From the NCBI RefSeq assembly GCF_001999985.1, contig NZ_CP019645.1:1240001-1304000 (forward strand): a DNA stretch of 64,000 nucleotides, read 5' to 3'. Numbering within the stretch: position 1 is the first letter of the stretch; every line of letters starts with the position of its first letter. Of the stretch, positions 8,547 to 17,622 are shown in pieces. Origin of the DNA: Helicobacter bilis. GTDB lineage: Bacteria; Campylobacterota; Campylobacteria; Campylobacterales; Helicobacteraceae. A program made the position numbers and the translations under genes. The notes beneath the pieces were generated by a model that saw only the letters and a program-made list of their open reading frames with translations, did not search any database and was not told the DNA's origin.

Positions 8547-8667
8547 AATCTTTGCTATGTGTAATTTTATCTTAAAGCCCATTTTCATCACATTTCACAT
8601 ACATGTAATTTAAAACTTAATATCTAAGCAATACAATATCAGTTTAATATAACAAAAGGATTCTATA

Positions 8668-9474
8668 ATGATTTGTGTTTTTGATATTGAGAGTGTGCCA
8701 GATGTCGAGCTATTGCAAGAGATTTATCATTATGAAGGCGATGCTATGGAGATATGCAAACAGGCATTTGCAGCACAAAAAGAGAGTAGCGGGAGTGAGT
8801 TTTTACCGCTTAGTTTTCATAAGATTGTATCTATTGCAAGTGTGTTAGCAGATGATTTTGGTAACTTTATCAAAGTGGGGCATTTTGCAAAAGATGTGCC
8901 TTTGGAGAATAGAGAAGAAAACTTATTGCAAGAGTTTAGCAGCTTTTTAAACAAGCAAAATCCACGACTCATAAGCTTTAATGGTAGGGGTTATGATATG
9001 CCACTCATCGCCATTCGCTCACTCAAATACAATATCAATTTATCAGGCTACTACGAGACAGACAATCAGCAGTTTGGGAAAAACAAATGGGAGAATTATC
9101 GTCAAAGATATAGCGAGAGATTCCATCTTGACCTCTATGATACATTGGGTAATTATGGTGCGACAAGAACGCTTAGCCTTGATGCCCTTTGCAAGATGGC
9201 AGGTATTATGGGAAAATATGAAGTGAGTGGTTCGCAAGTGCATGAGCTAATTTTTCAAGAGAATGATTTAGCAAAAGTTGATTTCTATTGCCAAAGCGAT
9301 GTGTTAAATACCTACTGGTTATTTTTAAAATTCGAGCTTACAAAGGGCATGTTACAAATGAATGATTATCTAGCAAATCTTGCGTTAATGAAAGAATCTT
9401 TACCTGAAAATGCCCCGTATAAAAACGCTTTTATAGAATCTTTGGAGAAAGAATTAGGGCGTTATAACTTATAG
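8668..9474 (+). CDS. Predicted 3'-5' exonuclease, PolB-exonuclease-like
   Basis: This 268-residue protein matches the stand-alone DEDD exonucleases related to the PolB proofreading domain. Exo I is FDIESVPD (Asp and Glu at residues 5 and 7), Exo II is LISFNGRGYDMPLI, and Exo III is VDFYCQSDVLNTYWLF with the Tyr and Asp. These enzymes trim DNA or RNA 3' ends and their roles in Helicobacter are poorly known. Start ATG 8668 has an AAAGGA site. It is separated by 120 bases from the cassette and transcribed in the same direction. Confidence 0.85.
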   Translation: MICVFDIESVPDVELLQEIYHYEGDAMEICKQAFAAQKESSGSEFLPLSFHKIVSIASVLADDFGNFIKVGHFAKDVPLENREENLLQEFSSFLNKQNPRLISFNGRGYDMPLIAIRSLKYNINLSGYYETDNQQFGKNKWENYRQRYSERFHLDLYDTLGNYGATRTLSLDALCKMAGIMGKYEVSGSQVHELIFQENDLAKVDFYCQSDVLNTYWLFLKFELTKGMLQMNDYLANLALMKESLPENAPYKNAFIESLEKELGRYNL

Positions 9475-9623
9475 AAATTGGAGATTCTAATTCTGCGTAT
9501 AATCTCTAGGCTTAAAATATAAGATCAACGAAAGTAGGTTTTAAAATTTAGTTTTATGATAGCATCACAGAATATGCAAAAGCCAGATTGACAAAAACCA
9601 AAATGTCTGGTCTATGCTTCATT

Positions 9624-10916
9624 TTATTGAATCTTTACATGCTTTGCTCTCAACTGCCCGCATGCAGCACTAATATCAATACCCTTAGATTCTCGTATCG
9701 TTGCTACAATACCCCGCTTATAAAGATAGTCAGCAAAGCCCTGCATTTTCTCAATACATGGGCGTTGAAACTCACTTTCTGCATGTGGATTAAATGGAAT
9801 GAGATTTACCTTTGCCCTAAATCCATGCAGAAGTTTCACTAGCTTTTTCGCACTTGCTAAATCATCATTTATGTCCTTAATCACTAAATATTCAAATAAA
9901 ATGCGTTTTCGTGTATCAAGTGGAAAGTTTTTTAACGCTTGTAACACCCGCTCAATGTTATAAACCTTATTCATCGGTATAAGGCGACTACGCAACGAGT
10001 CATCTACTGCGTGTAATGAAAGGGCGATTTGCACGCCAAGATTCATAGCTCCAAGCTTTTCTATCTGCGGGGCAATGCCGCTTGTAGAGATAGTCTGTCT
10101 GCGAGTAGCGATACAAAGCCCTTCTTCATGACTCAGAATCTTTATGGCTTTTGCGACATTATTGAGATTATCAAGTGGTTCTCCCATACCCATAAACACG
10201 ATATTTATGCTCTTGTGTGCAGACAGGTTGTTATCGCGTTTGAGTGCTACGACTTGCTCGACAATCTCACCAGCACTAAGATTGCGGACAAAGCCACCCT
10301 TTGCGGTAGAACAAAACGCACAGCCGACACGGCAACCAACCTGCGATGATACGCAAAAAGTATATTTTTCACTTTTTTTCACGCGATTATTTTCATCATA
10401 CTCTTTCTCTCGCATTTTGATAAACACACTCTCAAAAGTCGCTCCATCGCTTGTTTGAAAGAGATATTTTTTTGTGCCGTCCCCGCTTTCTTCTATGCGT
10501 ATGGGCTTTAGATTTGGGAAATTAAAGGTTTGCTTTAGAATCTCTTGTAAGTTTTTTGGGATATTTTTCATAGATTCTATGTTGCTGACATAATGTTTAT
10601 AAAGCCAGTTGTATATCTGCTTTGCCCTAAACTTTGGGGTTATAAGACTCTCTAACTCATCTAAATGATATGAATAAATATTGGAATCTTGTGCTTCTTT
10701 TGTGGTAACATGTTGTAGATTTGGCATATCTTTTTTTACATTGTGATTCTGTGCTTTTACTGCATGAATCTTTATTTTAGAATCTTGCGTATTTGTTATA
10801 TCCTTTTTCGCTTTAGAATCCTGTGTTTTTCTATTTTTTTCATCTCTTTTTTGTATTGTCATTTTTAATCCATTTGTGGCTTTGCTATATTTAGAATCAA
10901 TTGCCTTTGCAAACAA
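9624..10916 (-). CDS. rlmN: 23S rRNA (adenine2503-C2)/tRNA methyltransferase RlmN
   Basis: This radical-SAM enzyme methylates A2503 of 23S rRNA and A37 of some tRNAs. The cluster motif CRVGCAFCSTAKGGF gives CxxxCxxC. The methyl-carrying Cys near the C-terminus sits in IDISAACGQL, as in known RlmN. The reading frame is 430 residues, roughly 70 longer than usual. The first 75 or so residues are Lys/Asp/Gln-rich with repeated QDSK/DSK words, and the conserved domain begins at about YSYHLDELESLI. Start 10916 is the longest; ATG 10862 (MTIQKRDEKN) is an alternative and keeps most of the extension. Confidence 0.93.
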   Translation of the reverse strand: MFAKAIDSKYSKATNGLKMTIQKRDEKNRKTQDSKAKKDITNTQDSKIKIHAVKAQNHNVKKDMPNLQHVTTKEAQDSNIYSYHLDELESLITPKFRAKQIYNWLYKHYVSNIESMKNIPKNLQEILKQTFNFPNLKPIRIEESGDGTKKYLFQTSDGATFESVFIKMREKEYDENNRVKKSEKYTFCVSSQVGCRVGCAFCSTAKGGFVRNLSAGEIVEQVVALKRDNNLSAHKSINIVFMGMGEPLDNLNNVAKAIKILSHEEGLCIATRRQTISTSGIAPQIEKLGAMNLGVQIALSLHAVDDSLRSRLIPMNKVYNIERVLQALKNFPLDTRKRILFEYLVIKDINDDLASAKKLVKLLHGFRAKVNLIPFNPHAESEFQRPCIEKMQGFADYLYKRGIVATIRESKGIDISAACGQLRAKHVKIQ

Positions 10917-11487
10917 ACATTATGCAAAAGATCTTATTCAAATAAAGCAAAATTGTATCACGATAACTTTAACCTAACAACTTTTAATTACTATATAAAA
11001 TTGCAAGTAAAATAACACTCTATTGCAACTTAAAATATAGACTTTTTATTTGATTTTGTATAGTGTTTATATATCGCATTGTATCTTTACAAAGTGTTGC
11101 AAACCAGGCAATACAAAATTACTAGTAGACAAAAGATTAAAACCGCATTCATAATGCAAGCAGGGTGTTAAAATATTTATAAATATGATTCGTTTGTAGG
11201 CAAGGTATCATGCAGTGATGTTAATATGTGTTCGCATGTGTAACAGGTATCAGAATTGTTTAAGATTAAATGTTTCAGGGCTTTATGGTTGATGCTTTTG
11301 AATAGCTCTTTATTAGCGATAAGAAATATAACTTCAGAATCTAAACTTTGGCATGTGATTGATTCTATCACTCACATATACAAATAGCGAAAACAAGTAG
11401 CCTATGGGTTAGTCGCATGGTGTTAAGCCGTGATTTACAATTTGACGAAACATAAACCAAATGCTATCTCATCACACATAACCCTAT
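10917..11487. other. 571-base gap between rlmN and murF
   Basis: This gap is AT-rich and holds no recognised gene. A minus-strand frame from GTG 11371 to 11177 (64 residues, MIESITCQSLDSEVIF...) contains two closely spaced Cys (CYTC) and codons similar to its neighbours. It has no ribosome-binding site and a stop codon directly before the GTG, so it could be a relic or chance. Nothing else was seen apart from scattered AGATTCT words. Confidence 0.3.
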
Positions 11488-12972
11488 TTAAATATAACTC
11501 GGTGCATCATTTGCAAACAACACTAAATCATTTTGTTTGCCACCCTCGGCTAGAACCTCTTCTAGTTTTGTTTTGTCTTTGAGTATGATTTTTTGCGGTG
11601 TTGTTATGTGTGTATCAAGGATTTTTGCGTTTAAATCCCCTGTGATAATTGCTATATCAAACACTTTATCTATTTTTTGTGCTAATTCTATATTGCTTGC
11701 TTCATCATGCTCGACTAAACCCGGCGTTACGATGATTTTTCTACCATTATGAAGTGAAGCAAGGCGGATAGCCTCACTCATACCCTCAAGATTCCCATTA
11801 AAACTATCATCAATGATAACCTTTTGTGCTGTGTCTATGCGTTGCAATCTATGCGGGATAGGTGTGAGTTTTGCCACTGCTTTTTGCAATGCGTTTATAT
11901 CCATGCCTAGCGTTTTTGCAATCATGATTGCCACTGCGATATTATCGATATTAAACCGCCCCAATATCTTGCATGTAAATGACACAAAAATAGAATCTAG
12001 CTCTAAGCTAAATGAAGTCTTTTCAAGTGTAGATTCTATATCTTTAAGCTTTGGTGGATAGGCTACAATCTTTTTCATATTTGCTTCAAACTGCGGTGGC
12101 AGGGCATTTGCATAGCTATTATCTTTTTGCACAAAGACATGTGTAAGCCTTGTTGAATATAGCAGTTCAAACTTTGTTTTTGTCGTTGTCTCAATATTTT
12201 TAAAATACTCAATATGTGCGTGTCCTATCTTGCCTATTACTGCATAATGATGCTGCAGTAACTCTGCAATCTCTTTAATATCCCCGACTTGCCTAGCCCC
12301 TGCCTCTGCTACATAAATCTCATGTGTAGCATTAATATTTTGATTAATATCTGCGACTAAGCCCTTATAGGTATTCACACTGCGTGGCGTTGCATAAACG
12401 CTAAATTGCTGTTGCAAGATTTGAGCGATAAAGTTTTTTATACTTGTTTTGCCATAGCTTCCAGTAATTGCAATAATCTTTAGATTCTGTAATTGTTGCA
12501 ATTTATTATGTGCTTTTTTCGCATAGATTCTAAAGAGCAAACTCTCACACACATTCGCACATAAAAAGCCCAAAATAAGCGGCACTAAAGCATATATATG
12601 TGTATGAAAAACAAACACACACAAGCACACACTAAGGATAATAAAAAGCAATATAAATGCAAATAATCGCTTGATCCTTTGTGTCCATACAAGCTTTTTA
12701 TCAAGGCTTTTATACCACAAAAAAAGCAGGGGCAAATACATCAAATAAAAATATCCATAAAAAAGCATGCCATGATAAAACATCGATAGCCCCGCATACA
12801 TAACAAGCGGCACAACAAAATAATAGATATGCCATATACTTTTATGGTGCTTTGTAAGGATACGCAAAAAGCTGTAATTATACCATTGAAGCGTAGTCGC
12901 AAGATAATAAGATAATGCGAATACAAAAAGTATGTAAGTAACAATATCAAAAAGCGATAAAAAAAGATTCAT
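11488..12972 (-). CDS. murF: UDP-MurNAc-tripeptide-D-Ala-D-Ala ligase, membrane-anchored MurF
   Basis: This 494-residue protein is a Mur ligase that adds D-Ala-D-Ala to the UDP-MurNAc-tripeptide in peptidoglycan synthesis. The ATP loop is AITGSYGKTSIKNFIA. The EAGARQVGDIKEI segment and IIDDSFNGNLEGMSEAI are the Mur central-domain motifs, and the C-terminal domain ends at about SYI. Unlike E. coli MurF it carries four or five N-terminal hydrophobic helices (about residues 1-140), as in other Campylobacterota. Its start overlaps the stop of the acylphosphatase gene by one base, so the two are likely co-transcribed. Confidence 0.88.
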   Translation of the reverse strand: MNLFLSLFDIVTYILFVFALSYYLATTLQWYNYSFLRILTKHHKSIWHIYYFVVPLVMYAGLSMFYHGMLFYGYFYLMYLPLLFLWYKSLDKKLVWTQRIKRLFAFILLFIILSVCLCVFVFHTHIYALVPLILGFLCANVCESLLFRIYAKKAHNKLQQLQNLKIIAITGSYGKTSIKNFIAQILQQQFSVYATPRSVNTYKGLVADINQNINATHEIYVAEAGARQVGDIKEIAELLQHHYAVIGKIGHAHIEYFKNIETTTKTKFELLYSTRLTHVFVQKDNSYANALPPQFEANMKKIVAYPPKLKDIESTLEKTSFSLELDSIFVSFTCKILGRFNIDNIAVAIMIAKTLGMDINALQKAVAKLTPIPHRLQRIDTAQKVIIDDSFNGNLEGMSEAIRLASLHNGRKIIVTPGLVEHDEASNIELAQKIDKVFDIAIITGDLNAKILDTHITTPQKIILKDKTKLEEVLAEGGKQNDLVLFANDAPSYI

Positions 12973-13244
12973 TAAGGTAATACCTCAAAGCTTGAAAACT
13001 CCATTGAATCAAGTGAGTCAAGGTGTTCTATCTCAAAAGAACTCGCTTTCATTCTGCCATTACCCTTTTGCAATGCTGCTAGAAAATCACCTAAATCTTC
13101 AAGGCTGACAAATATTTCTACATGTCCGTTAGCAAGGTTTTGCACACTACCTTTATACCCTTTAGAATCTGCATAGGCTTTCGTAAAGTTTCTAAACCCT
13201 ACACCTTGTACCTTACCCTTTGCTGTGATTTTGTAATGTCTCAT
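12972..13244 (-). CDS. acyP: Acylphosphatase
   Basis: This 90-residue protein has the acylphosphatase signature: GKVQGVGFRNFTKAYA with the catalytic Arg (GFR), and GYKGSVQNLANGHVEI with the catalytic Asn. It hydrolyses acyl phosphates such as acetyl phosphate and 1,3-bisphosphoglycerate. It has full family length. Its stop codon overlaps the murF start, so translation of murF may depend on it. Confidence 0.93.
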   Translation of the reverse strand: MRHYKITAKGKVQGVGFRNFTKAYADSKGYKGSVQNLANGHVEIFVSLEDLGDFLAALQKGNGRMKASSFEIEHLDSLDSMEFSSFEVLP

Positions 13245-13295
13245 ATTGATCCTTTATGTGAAAATGTGGGAATCTAGATTCTTGTTATTTAGAAT

Positions 13296-13958
13296 CTAAA
13301 GACAGAATTTATAGCCTATGCCCCATACGGATTGAATGAATTTTGGCTCTTTAGCAGAATCGCCAAGCTTATTGCGTAAGTTCCTAATATGCGTATCAAT
13401 GCTGCGTAATCCCGTGTCATCATGAATCGCATTAATAGTGTGTGCTATTCTCTCTCTGCTTACAGGTTGTAAGCGATTATCCACCAAAAAAAGTAAAATA
13501 TCAAACTCTGTATTTGTAAGCTCAATGTCTTCATTATAAAGCTTTATTGTGCGTCTTTTTGCATCAATATTTAACGCACCAAAAACCCTTTTTCGTGGCT
13601 CAATCCTTCGCAACAAAGCCTTTATCCTTGCGATTAACTCGACTGCTTCATAAGGCTTTGTCATGTAGTCATCTATGCCAAGCTCAAACGCACGGATTTT
13701 ATCGCTTATATGTGTAAGTTTTGATGAAATGATAATGGGTATTTGCGTATGGCTTCTAATCTTTCCGCACAACTCAAAGCCATCAATCTCGTGGTCTAAA
13801 AGCTCTAAAATCACCGCATCAATATCATCTTGTGCGATTTTTTCTAGAATCATAGAAACATCACTCAAGCATAATGTCTCAAAACCAGCTTGGCAGAGAC
13901 TGCTATGCAAGGACTTTTGGAGATCTATATCATTATCTATAATAAGGACTTTTGGCAT
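13296..13958 (-). CDS. OmpR-type response regulator with Glu at the phosphoacceptor site
   Basis: This 220-residue protein has a receiver domain (1 to about 120) and a winged-helix DNA-binding domain (about 125-220: NTEFDILLFLVDN, RSIDTHIRNLRNKLGD, WGIGYKF). Receiver landmarks are IIDNDID at the N-terminus, ISS for the switch Ser, and MTKPY for the conserved Lys. At the position of the phosphorylated Asp, eight residues before the DG pair, it has Glu52 (AVILELLDHEIDG). Glu can mimic phospho-Asp, so the protein may be active without a kinase. No histidine kinase gene is adjacent. H. pylori HsrA (HP1043) is a known atypical regulator of this sort, but I cannot claim orthology. Confidence 0.85.
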   Translation of the reverse strand: MPKVLIIDNDIDLQKSLHSSLCQAGFETLCLSDVSMILEKIAQDDIDAVILELLDHEIDGFELCGKIRSHTQIPIIISSKLTHISDKIRAFELGIDDYMTKPYEAVELIARIKALLRRIEPRKRVFGALNIDAKRRTIKLYNEDIELTNTEFDILLFLVDNRLQPVSRERIAHTINAIHDDTGLRSIDTHIRNLRNKLGDSAKEPKFIQSVWGIGYKFCL

Positions 13959-14150
13959 TTCTGTTCCTTATAGAATATAGCTTGATAAAATGTGTATTTT
14001 GCTTATCCCACATTGTAACAAATACAAACCATACGCTATACAATCTAATACAACAACAAGCTAAAATAAATTCGTATTATAATGTTTTCCAGCATAAAAG
14101 TCTATAAAAAAGCAGCATAATTTAACAAAAACTTGACATTTTGTTATATT

Positions 14151-14207
14151 TCATACACAAAGACTTGCAATATAAGTGCTAACAAGATGGGCGGTAAGAA
14201 TGAATGG
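14151..14207 (-). repeat. Displaced copy of the rsmE 3' end (left direct repeat)
   Basis: These 57 bases match 17748-17804, the last 18 codons and stop of rsmE, at 53 of 57 positions. Read on the minus strand the copy still encodes the C-terminus ending STYIASLCV with the stop codon in place. Three of the four differences are synonymous. With the genuine rsmE end at 17748 it brackets the RavA/ViaA islet. The rest of the gap 13959-14272 holds nothing else that I recognise. Confidence 0.8.
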
Positions 14208-14272
14208 TGCTTTTATTCGACTTGCTTACGCTGAAAATGATAGGTTTAGAATCTAGAGTTATTAATTTATCA

Positions 14273-15805
14273 CTAACTATACATAGTTGCGAGATTTTCA
14301 TATAAAGTATTTATATTTTGTGTTTGTGCGTTATATATCCAATGTTTATCAAAAAATGTTTTTTTGCCTGAATTGCCATTTATATCTAATAAATAGAATT
14401 TATTATCTTTTTGTCTTTGATTTTGCATTTGCCTTTCTAAATCATCTGGGATATATCCAAATCCACCATCAGAAATAACGATTAAATCAGATTTTTTAAA
14501 GTCATCTTGCTGCATTGTTTTAAGCCCCTCTTTTAAGGCTGGGGCTACATCAGTGCCACCACCAAAGCTCATCTCTAAAAACTGCATAAGCTTTGCCATG
14601 CCGCCCTTGCCACTTAGCTCCATAGTCTCTATGCCTATGGAAAAATTGATAAGATAGCAAGCCCTTTTTTGTGTATTTGCCTTTGTTGCTAGAAAGAGTG
14701 TTAGGGCTTTTGCGATATATTCTGGATTACCCATCATACTGCCGCTTGTATCTACACAGACTATTATCGCACCTTCGTTTTTCTCTCTTTTCTTTTGCTT
14801 TTTTGTTTCTATCTCTTTTTCTATTTCTTCTTGTGCTTCTTGTGTGATAGAGTGATAGCCTTGCTTTTCAAAGCAAAAAAGGCGGTTTTGAATGTATTTT
14901 AAATCAAATAGTAACTCTAAGCTTTCATCTTCTAGCATTGCTAATTCTTGTGGTAAAAGATTCTCTAAATCTCTGCCTAAAGTTACCCCGCATATCTCTT
15001 CTTTATATCGTTTTGTGGGGATTATTTGCGTATAGGAATAGCTTTTTAACTCTTTTATTTTTTGTATTTCACTTTCTTCCTCTTCTTTTTCTAGTCTGCC
15101 TAAAAGCTCGGCTATTTCTTTTAAGGCTTTGCTATTTTGTATGGTGTTAAAATATTGCTTGATTGTATTTATATCTATGCGATTTCTTATACCAGCACCA
15201 TTGTCAGTGCCTTTGCCTCCGGGCATCTCTATTCTCTGTCCTTTTAGCTTATTTTGATAAGATTCATCGCCTAGATGGCTTACATCTAAGCCTTGCTTCA
15301 TCTCATCCAATACTCCACTAAATAGCTCTCCAGCACCACCCAAATTGTTTAAAAACTCTTTTGTTTCAAGTAAAGATTCTAAATAGTCTGTTAGCCTTTG
15401 TTTATAATCTCTTGTTTGTTTTAGCTTTTCTTGGTCTATATATTCGTTTTTCTTAGATTTTAGCATTTGCTCCCAAGCGTTTAGGGCATATTGTCGTTTA
15501 TCAGTAAGGGTTATATCCTTTTGTTCTTGTTTATTGAGTAGTGAATCTAGCGTGCCTTTATGCTTTTTATTGCAAGTGTCAAACTCTTTTATATCATCTT
15601 TTAGTGTTTCAATATCTTGCGTGGGTGTGAGCTTTCGCCTATGGTGTGCTACCTCTTCTTTTTTAAAAGGATGGGAATCTTGCAGGGAATCTTGCTGGGC
15701 TTGATACTCTTCATGGGCTTTTGCTAAATGCTCTTGCACTTCTTTATCTTGCAATAACTCTTCATAGCGTAAATTATTCTGTATATCTTGTGGTATGTGC
15801 TGCAT
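14273..15805 (-). CDS. viaA: ViaA-like von Willebrand factor A domain protein
   Basis: This 510-residue protein has a charged, coiled-coil-rich N-terminal part (1 to about 330) and a C-terminal VWA domain (about 345-510). The metal-ion-dependent adhesion site is complete: VDTSGSMMG, GGGTDVAPAL and VISDGGFG. This is the layout of ViaA/CoxE proteins, which work with a MoxR-family AAA+ ATPase; in E. coli RavA-ViaA affects respiratory complexes and aminoglycoside sensitivity. A RavA-type gene lies two genes upstream in the same direction, supporting the pairing. The gene is inside the islet bounded by rsmE repeats. Confidence 0.75.
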   Translation of the reverse strand: MQHIPQDIQNNLRYEELLQDKEVQEHLAKAHEEYQAQQDSLQDSHPFKKEEVAHHRRKLTPTQDIETLKDDIKEFDTCNKKHKGTLDSLLNKQEQKDITLTDKRQYALNAWEQMLKSKKNEYIDQEKLKQTRDYKQRLTDYLESLLETKEFLNNLGGAGELFSGVLDEMKQGLDVSHLGDESYQNKLKGQRIEMPGGKGTDNGAGIRNRIDINTIKQYFNTIQNSKALKEIAELLGRLEKEEEESEIQKIKELKSYSYTQIIPTKRYKEEICGVTLGRDLENLLPQELAMLEDESLELLFDLKYIQNRLFCFEKQGYHSITQEAQEEIEKEIETKKQKKREKNEGAIIVCVDTSGSMMGNPEYIAKALTLFLATKANTQKRACYLINFSIGIETMELSGKGGMAKLMQFLEMSFGGGTDVAPALKEGLKTMQQDDFKKSDLIVISDGGFGYIPDDLERQMQNQRQKDNKFYLLDINGNSGKKTFFDKHWIYNAQTQNINTLYENLATMYS

Positions 15806-15840
15806 AATGTGCCTTTTATTTCACCTTAAGAATATAATAA

Positions 15841-16263
15841 TTATCTATACCATTGCGGGTATGATCTCATAGAAGTATTGTAAAACATATGATCCATATT
15901 CTTCACATTACTTACATCCCAATTATTTAATGACTGATTAAAAGATTTTGCCGTGTTAAACATACTTCGCATATTTTCCACATTACTTACATCCCAGTCA
16001 TCTAGTGGTTGATTGAAAGAAATTGCATGCTCAAACATACTTCGCATATTAATTACATTGCTTACATCCCAAGATTCTATACCGCTAAAGTCCGTTCGCT
16101 TTGAGTTTTGAAACAGTTCGCTCATATCTATAATCTCACTTGTATCAATATCACCTAAATAGATACTTTCATCTTTCACAAGTTCTTCCAATTCTTCTTT
16201 TGTTGTTGGCTTTATTTTATCTTGCTTTTTCTTTGCTTCATTACTCTTTTTTTGTCTCGCCAT
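15841..16263 (-). CDS. BspA-like (DUF285) tandem-repeat protein
   Basis: This 140-residue protein has a Lys-rich start and then about three copies of a 25-residue unit of the form FNQPLDDWDVSNVENMRSMF. This is the BspA/DUF285 leucine-rich-like repeat common in bacterial surface and host-contact proteins. No signal peptide is visible, so it should remain in the cytoplasm, unlike most relatives. It overlaps the upstream ravA 3' part by 23 bases and precedes viaA, so it is sandwiched within the RavA/ViaA operon. The last repeat is cut short (NTSMRSYPQWYR), and the protein may be a truncated version. Confidence 0.8.
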   Translation of the reverse strand: MARQKKSNEAKKKQDKIKPTTKEELEELVKDESIYLGDIDTSEIIDMSELFQNSKRTDFSGIESWDVSNVINMRSMFEHAISFNQPLDDWDVSNVENMRSMFNTAKSFNQSLNNWDVSNVKNMDHMFYNTSMRSYPQWYR

Positions 16264-16774
16264 ACTTTGGCGGTATGGGTGTAGGTTGATTCTGTATAAT
16301 ATATTTTAATTGCTCTACTGCTATGCTTAGCTGTCTTAGCTCTACTTGTGTCTGTGTAATATCATGCAAAGCACTACAATAGTCATTAGTAGTTAAAAAT
16401 GGATTTGCTATTTTATTTCGTGTGGTTTCAAAAATTTCTTGTAATTTGATTTTACAAGTATTAATATATTGCATAATATCATTACATACTTTGGTGTATA
16501 AATCTTTTGTTGTTGGATTCATTTGTTTTGGTTTGCCATGCTGATAAAACTCTGCAATCGTTGCATCATAATGCTTACTATACTCTTCTTTCAAGCTTGA
16601 TATATCAAATTTAGCATTTTGCATACTGCTTTGTAAGGCTTTAGCAATAAGCTTATTCACCACTTCTTTTTGTGCCTCATCACTCCATAGGCAATGTGCT
16701 AAAAGCATAATATCAATAGGCTGGACCTCATCTCTATCACTTAGTACTGCTGCTGTCTTTAAAAGCTCTGCCAT
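16241..16774 (-). CDS. ravA: RavA-like ATPase, C-terminal part after a frameshift
   Basis: These 177 residues begin MAELLKTAAVLSDRDEVQPIDIMLLAHCLW, which matches the region of RavA just after the AAA+ core. The same frame stays open upstream of the ATG to about 16849 and encodes the family motif YVSDRRWRA (16775-16801). So the true protein is one polypeptide split by a frameshift. ATG 16774 has GGAGG four bases before it, so re-initiation is possible. The rest is helical with a Pro-rich end. See the N-terminal part at 16759-17622. Confidence 0.65.
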   Translation of the reverse strand: MAELLKTAAVLSDRDEVQPIDIMLLAHCLWSDEAQKEVVNKLIAKALQSSMQNAKFDISSLKEEYSKHYDATIAEFYQHGKPKQMNPTTKDLYTKVCNDIMQYINTCKIKLQEIFETTRNKIANPFLTTNDYCSALHDITQTQVELRQLSIAVEQLKYIIQNQPTPIPPKYGETKKE

Positions 16775-17622
16775 AGCCCTCCAGCGTCTATCTGAGACAT
16801 AGATGCCATTATGTGAGATTGGCTCTTGTGTGGATCTGTGTTTTGATCTTTAGAGTCTTTACTAGATTCTATATCATCTGTCTGTGCTTGATTTCTTATT
16901 TGCAAGGTTTTATTATAAGATTCTATACTTGCTTTAAGGAAGTGCATGGCTTCTTTTGCTTCTTGTGAGAATTTCACCTTTTTCGCTTTTTGCGTGATGT
17001 CTTGCAGCTCATCTAGTGTGATAGGGTTTGTAACTTCTATTTCTACAATGTCTTCATCTAGCAAGGCTTCAAAGCTGCTTCTTTGCTCCACGGGCAGCAC
17101 ACTTAAGCGGATAACTAGCCTATCATATAAGGCTTCTAGCCCTTGATTTTGCATAGGAAATTCATTACTCGCACATACTAGCCCTTTTAATGGGACTTTT
17201 ATATCCGTATTACCATCGCGATAAATCTTTTCATTGATAATGGTTAAAAGTGTGTTTAGGATTGCTGGAGAGCTTTTCCATATCTCATCTAAAAACGCAA
17301 AATGTGCTGTGGGTAGATAGCCTTGTGTGCTGCGTGTAAGGCGATTTTTCTTTAACTCTGCTATATCTATGGGACCAAAGATTTCTTCTGGTGTGCTGAA
17401 GCGATTCATTAGGCAAGCAAAGAAAGTGTTAGAACCTTTTATGTTAAAGGCTAATGCTACTCGCCTTGCAATAAGACTTTTTGCAGTGCCCGGAGGTCCG
17501 TATAAAAAGGCAGATTTACCACTCAAAAATGAAAGTAACACAAGTTTTAATGCTTGATCTTTTTCATACACGCCTTGATTTAGTTCTTTTAATATGGATT
17601 CTATACGATTTTTATAACTCAT
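16759..17622 (-). CDS. ravA: RavA-like MoxR-family AAA+ ATPase, N-terminal part (frameshifted)
   Basis: This 287-residue frame has Walker A GPPGTAKS (42-49), Walker B FAFLDEIWKSS, and ASNEFP for sensor 1, typical of MoxR/RavA ATPases. After about residue 240 it runs through a hydrophilic Asp/Ser/Lys/Gln linker and ends out of frame. The sensor-2 region (SDRRW) is encoded in another frame just downstream, so this product alone would lack it. ATG 17622 follows AAAGGAAAT and is preferred over 17661. It heads a run ravA-(BspA-like)-viaA. The break between about 16802 and 16850 is not in a homopolymer, so it looks like a mutation or base-call error rather than a phase switch. Confidence 0.7.
   Translation of the reverse strand: MSYKNRIESILKELNQGVYEKDQALKLVLLSFLSGKSAFLYGPPGTAKSLIARRVALAFNIKGSNTFFACLMNRFSTPEEIFGPIDIAELKKNRLTRSTQGYLPTAHFAFLDEIWKSSPAILNTLLTIINEKIYRDGNTDIKVPLKGLVCASNEFPMQNQGLEALYDRLVIRLSVLPVEQRSSFEALLDEDIVEIEVTNPITLDELQDITQKAKKVKFSQEAKEAMHFLKASIESYNKTLQIRNQAQTDDIESSKDSKDQNTDPHKSQSHIMASMSQIDAGGLWQSF

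Noticed and set aside
11177-11371. 64-residue frame in the rlmN-murF gap
   Set aside because: Not called as a gene because it starts with GTG directly after a stop, has no ribosome site, and shows no recognisable motif. It is mentioned in the gap entry.
14133-14150. TTGACA at 14133 as a promoter for the islet or regulator
   Set aside because: The nearest TATA-like box is only six bases away and the genes on both sides are on the other strand.
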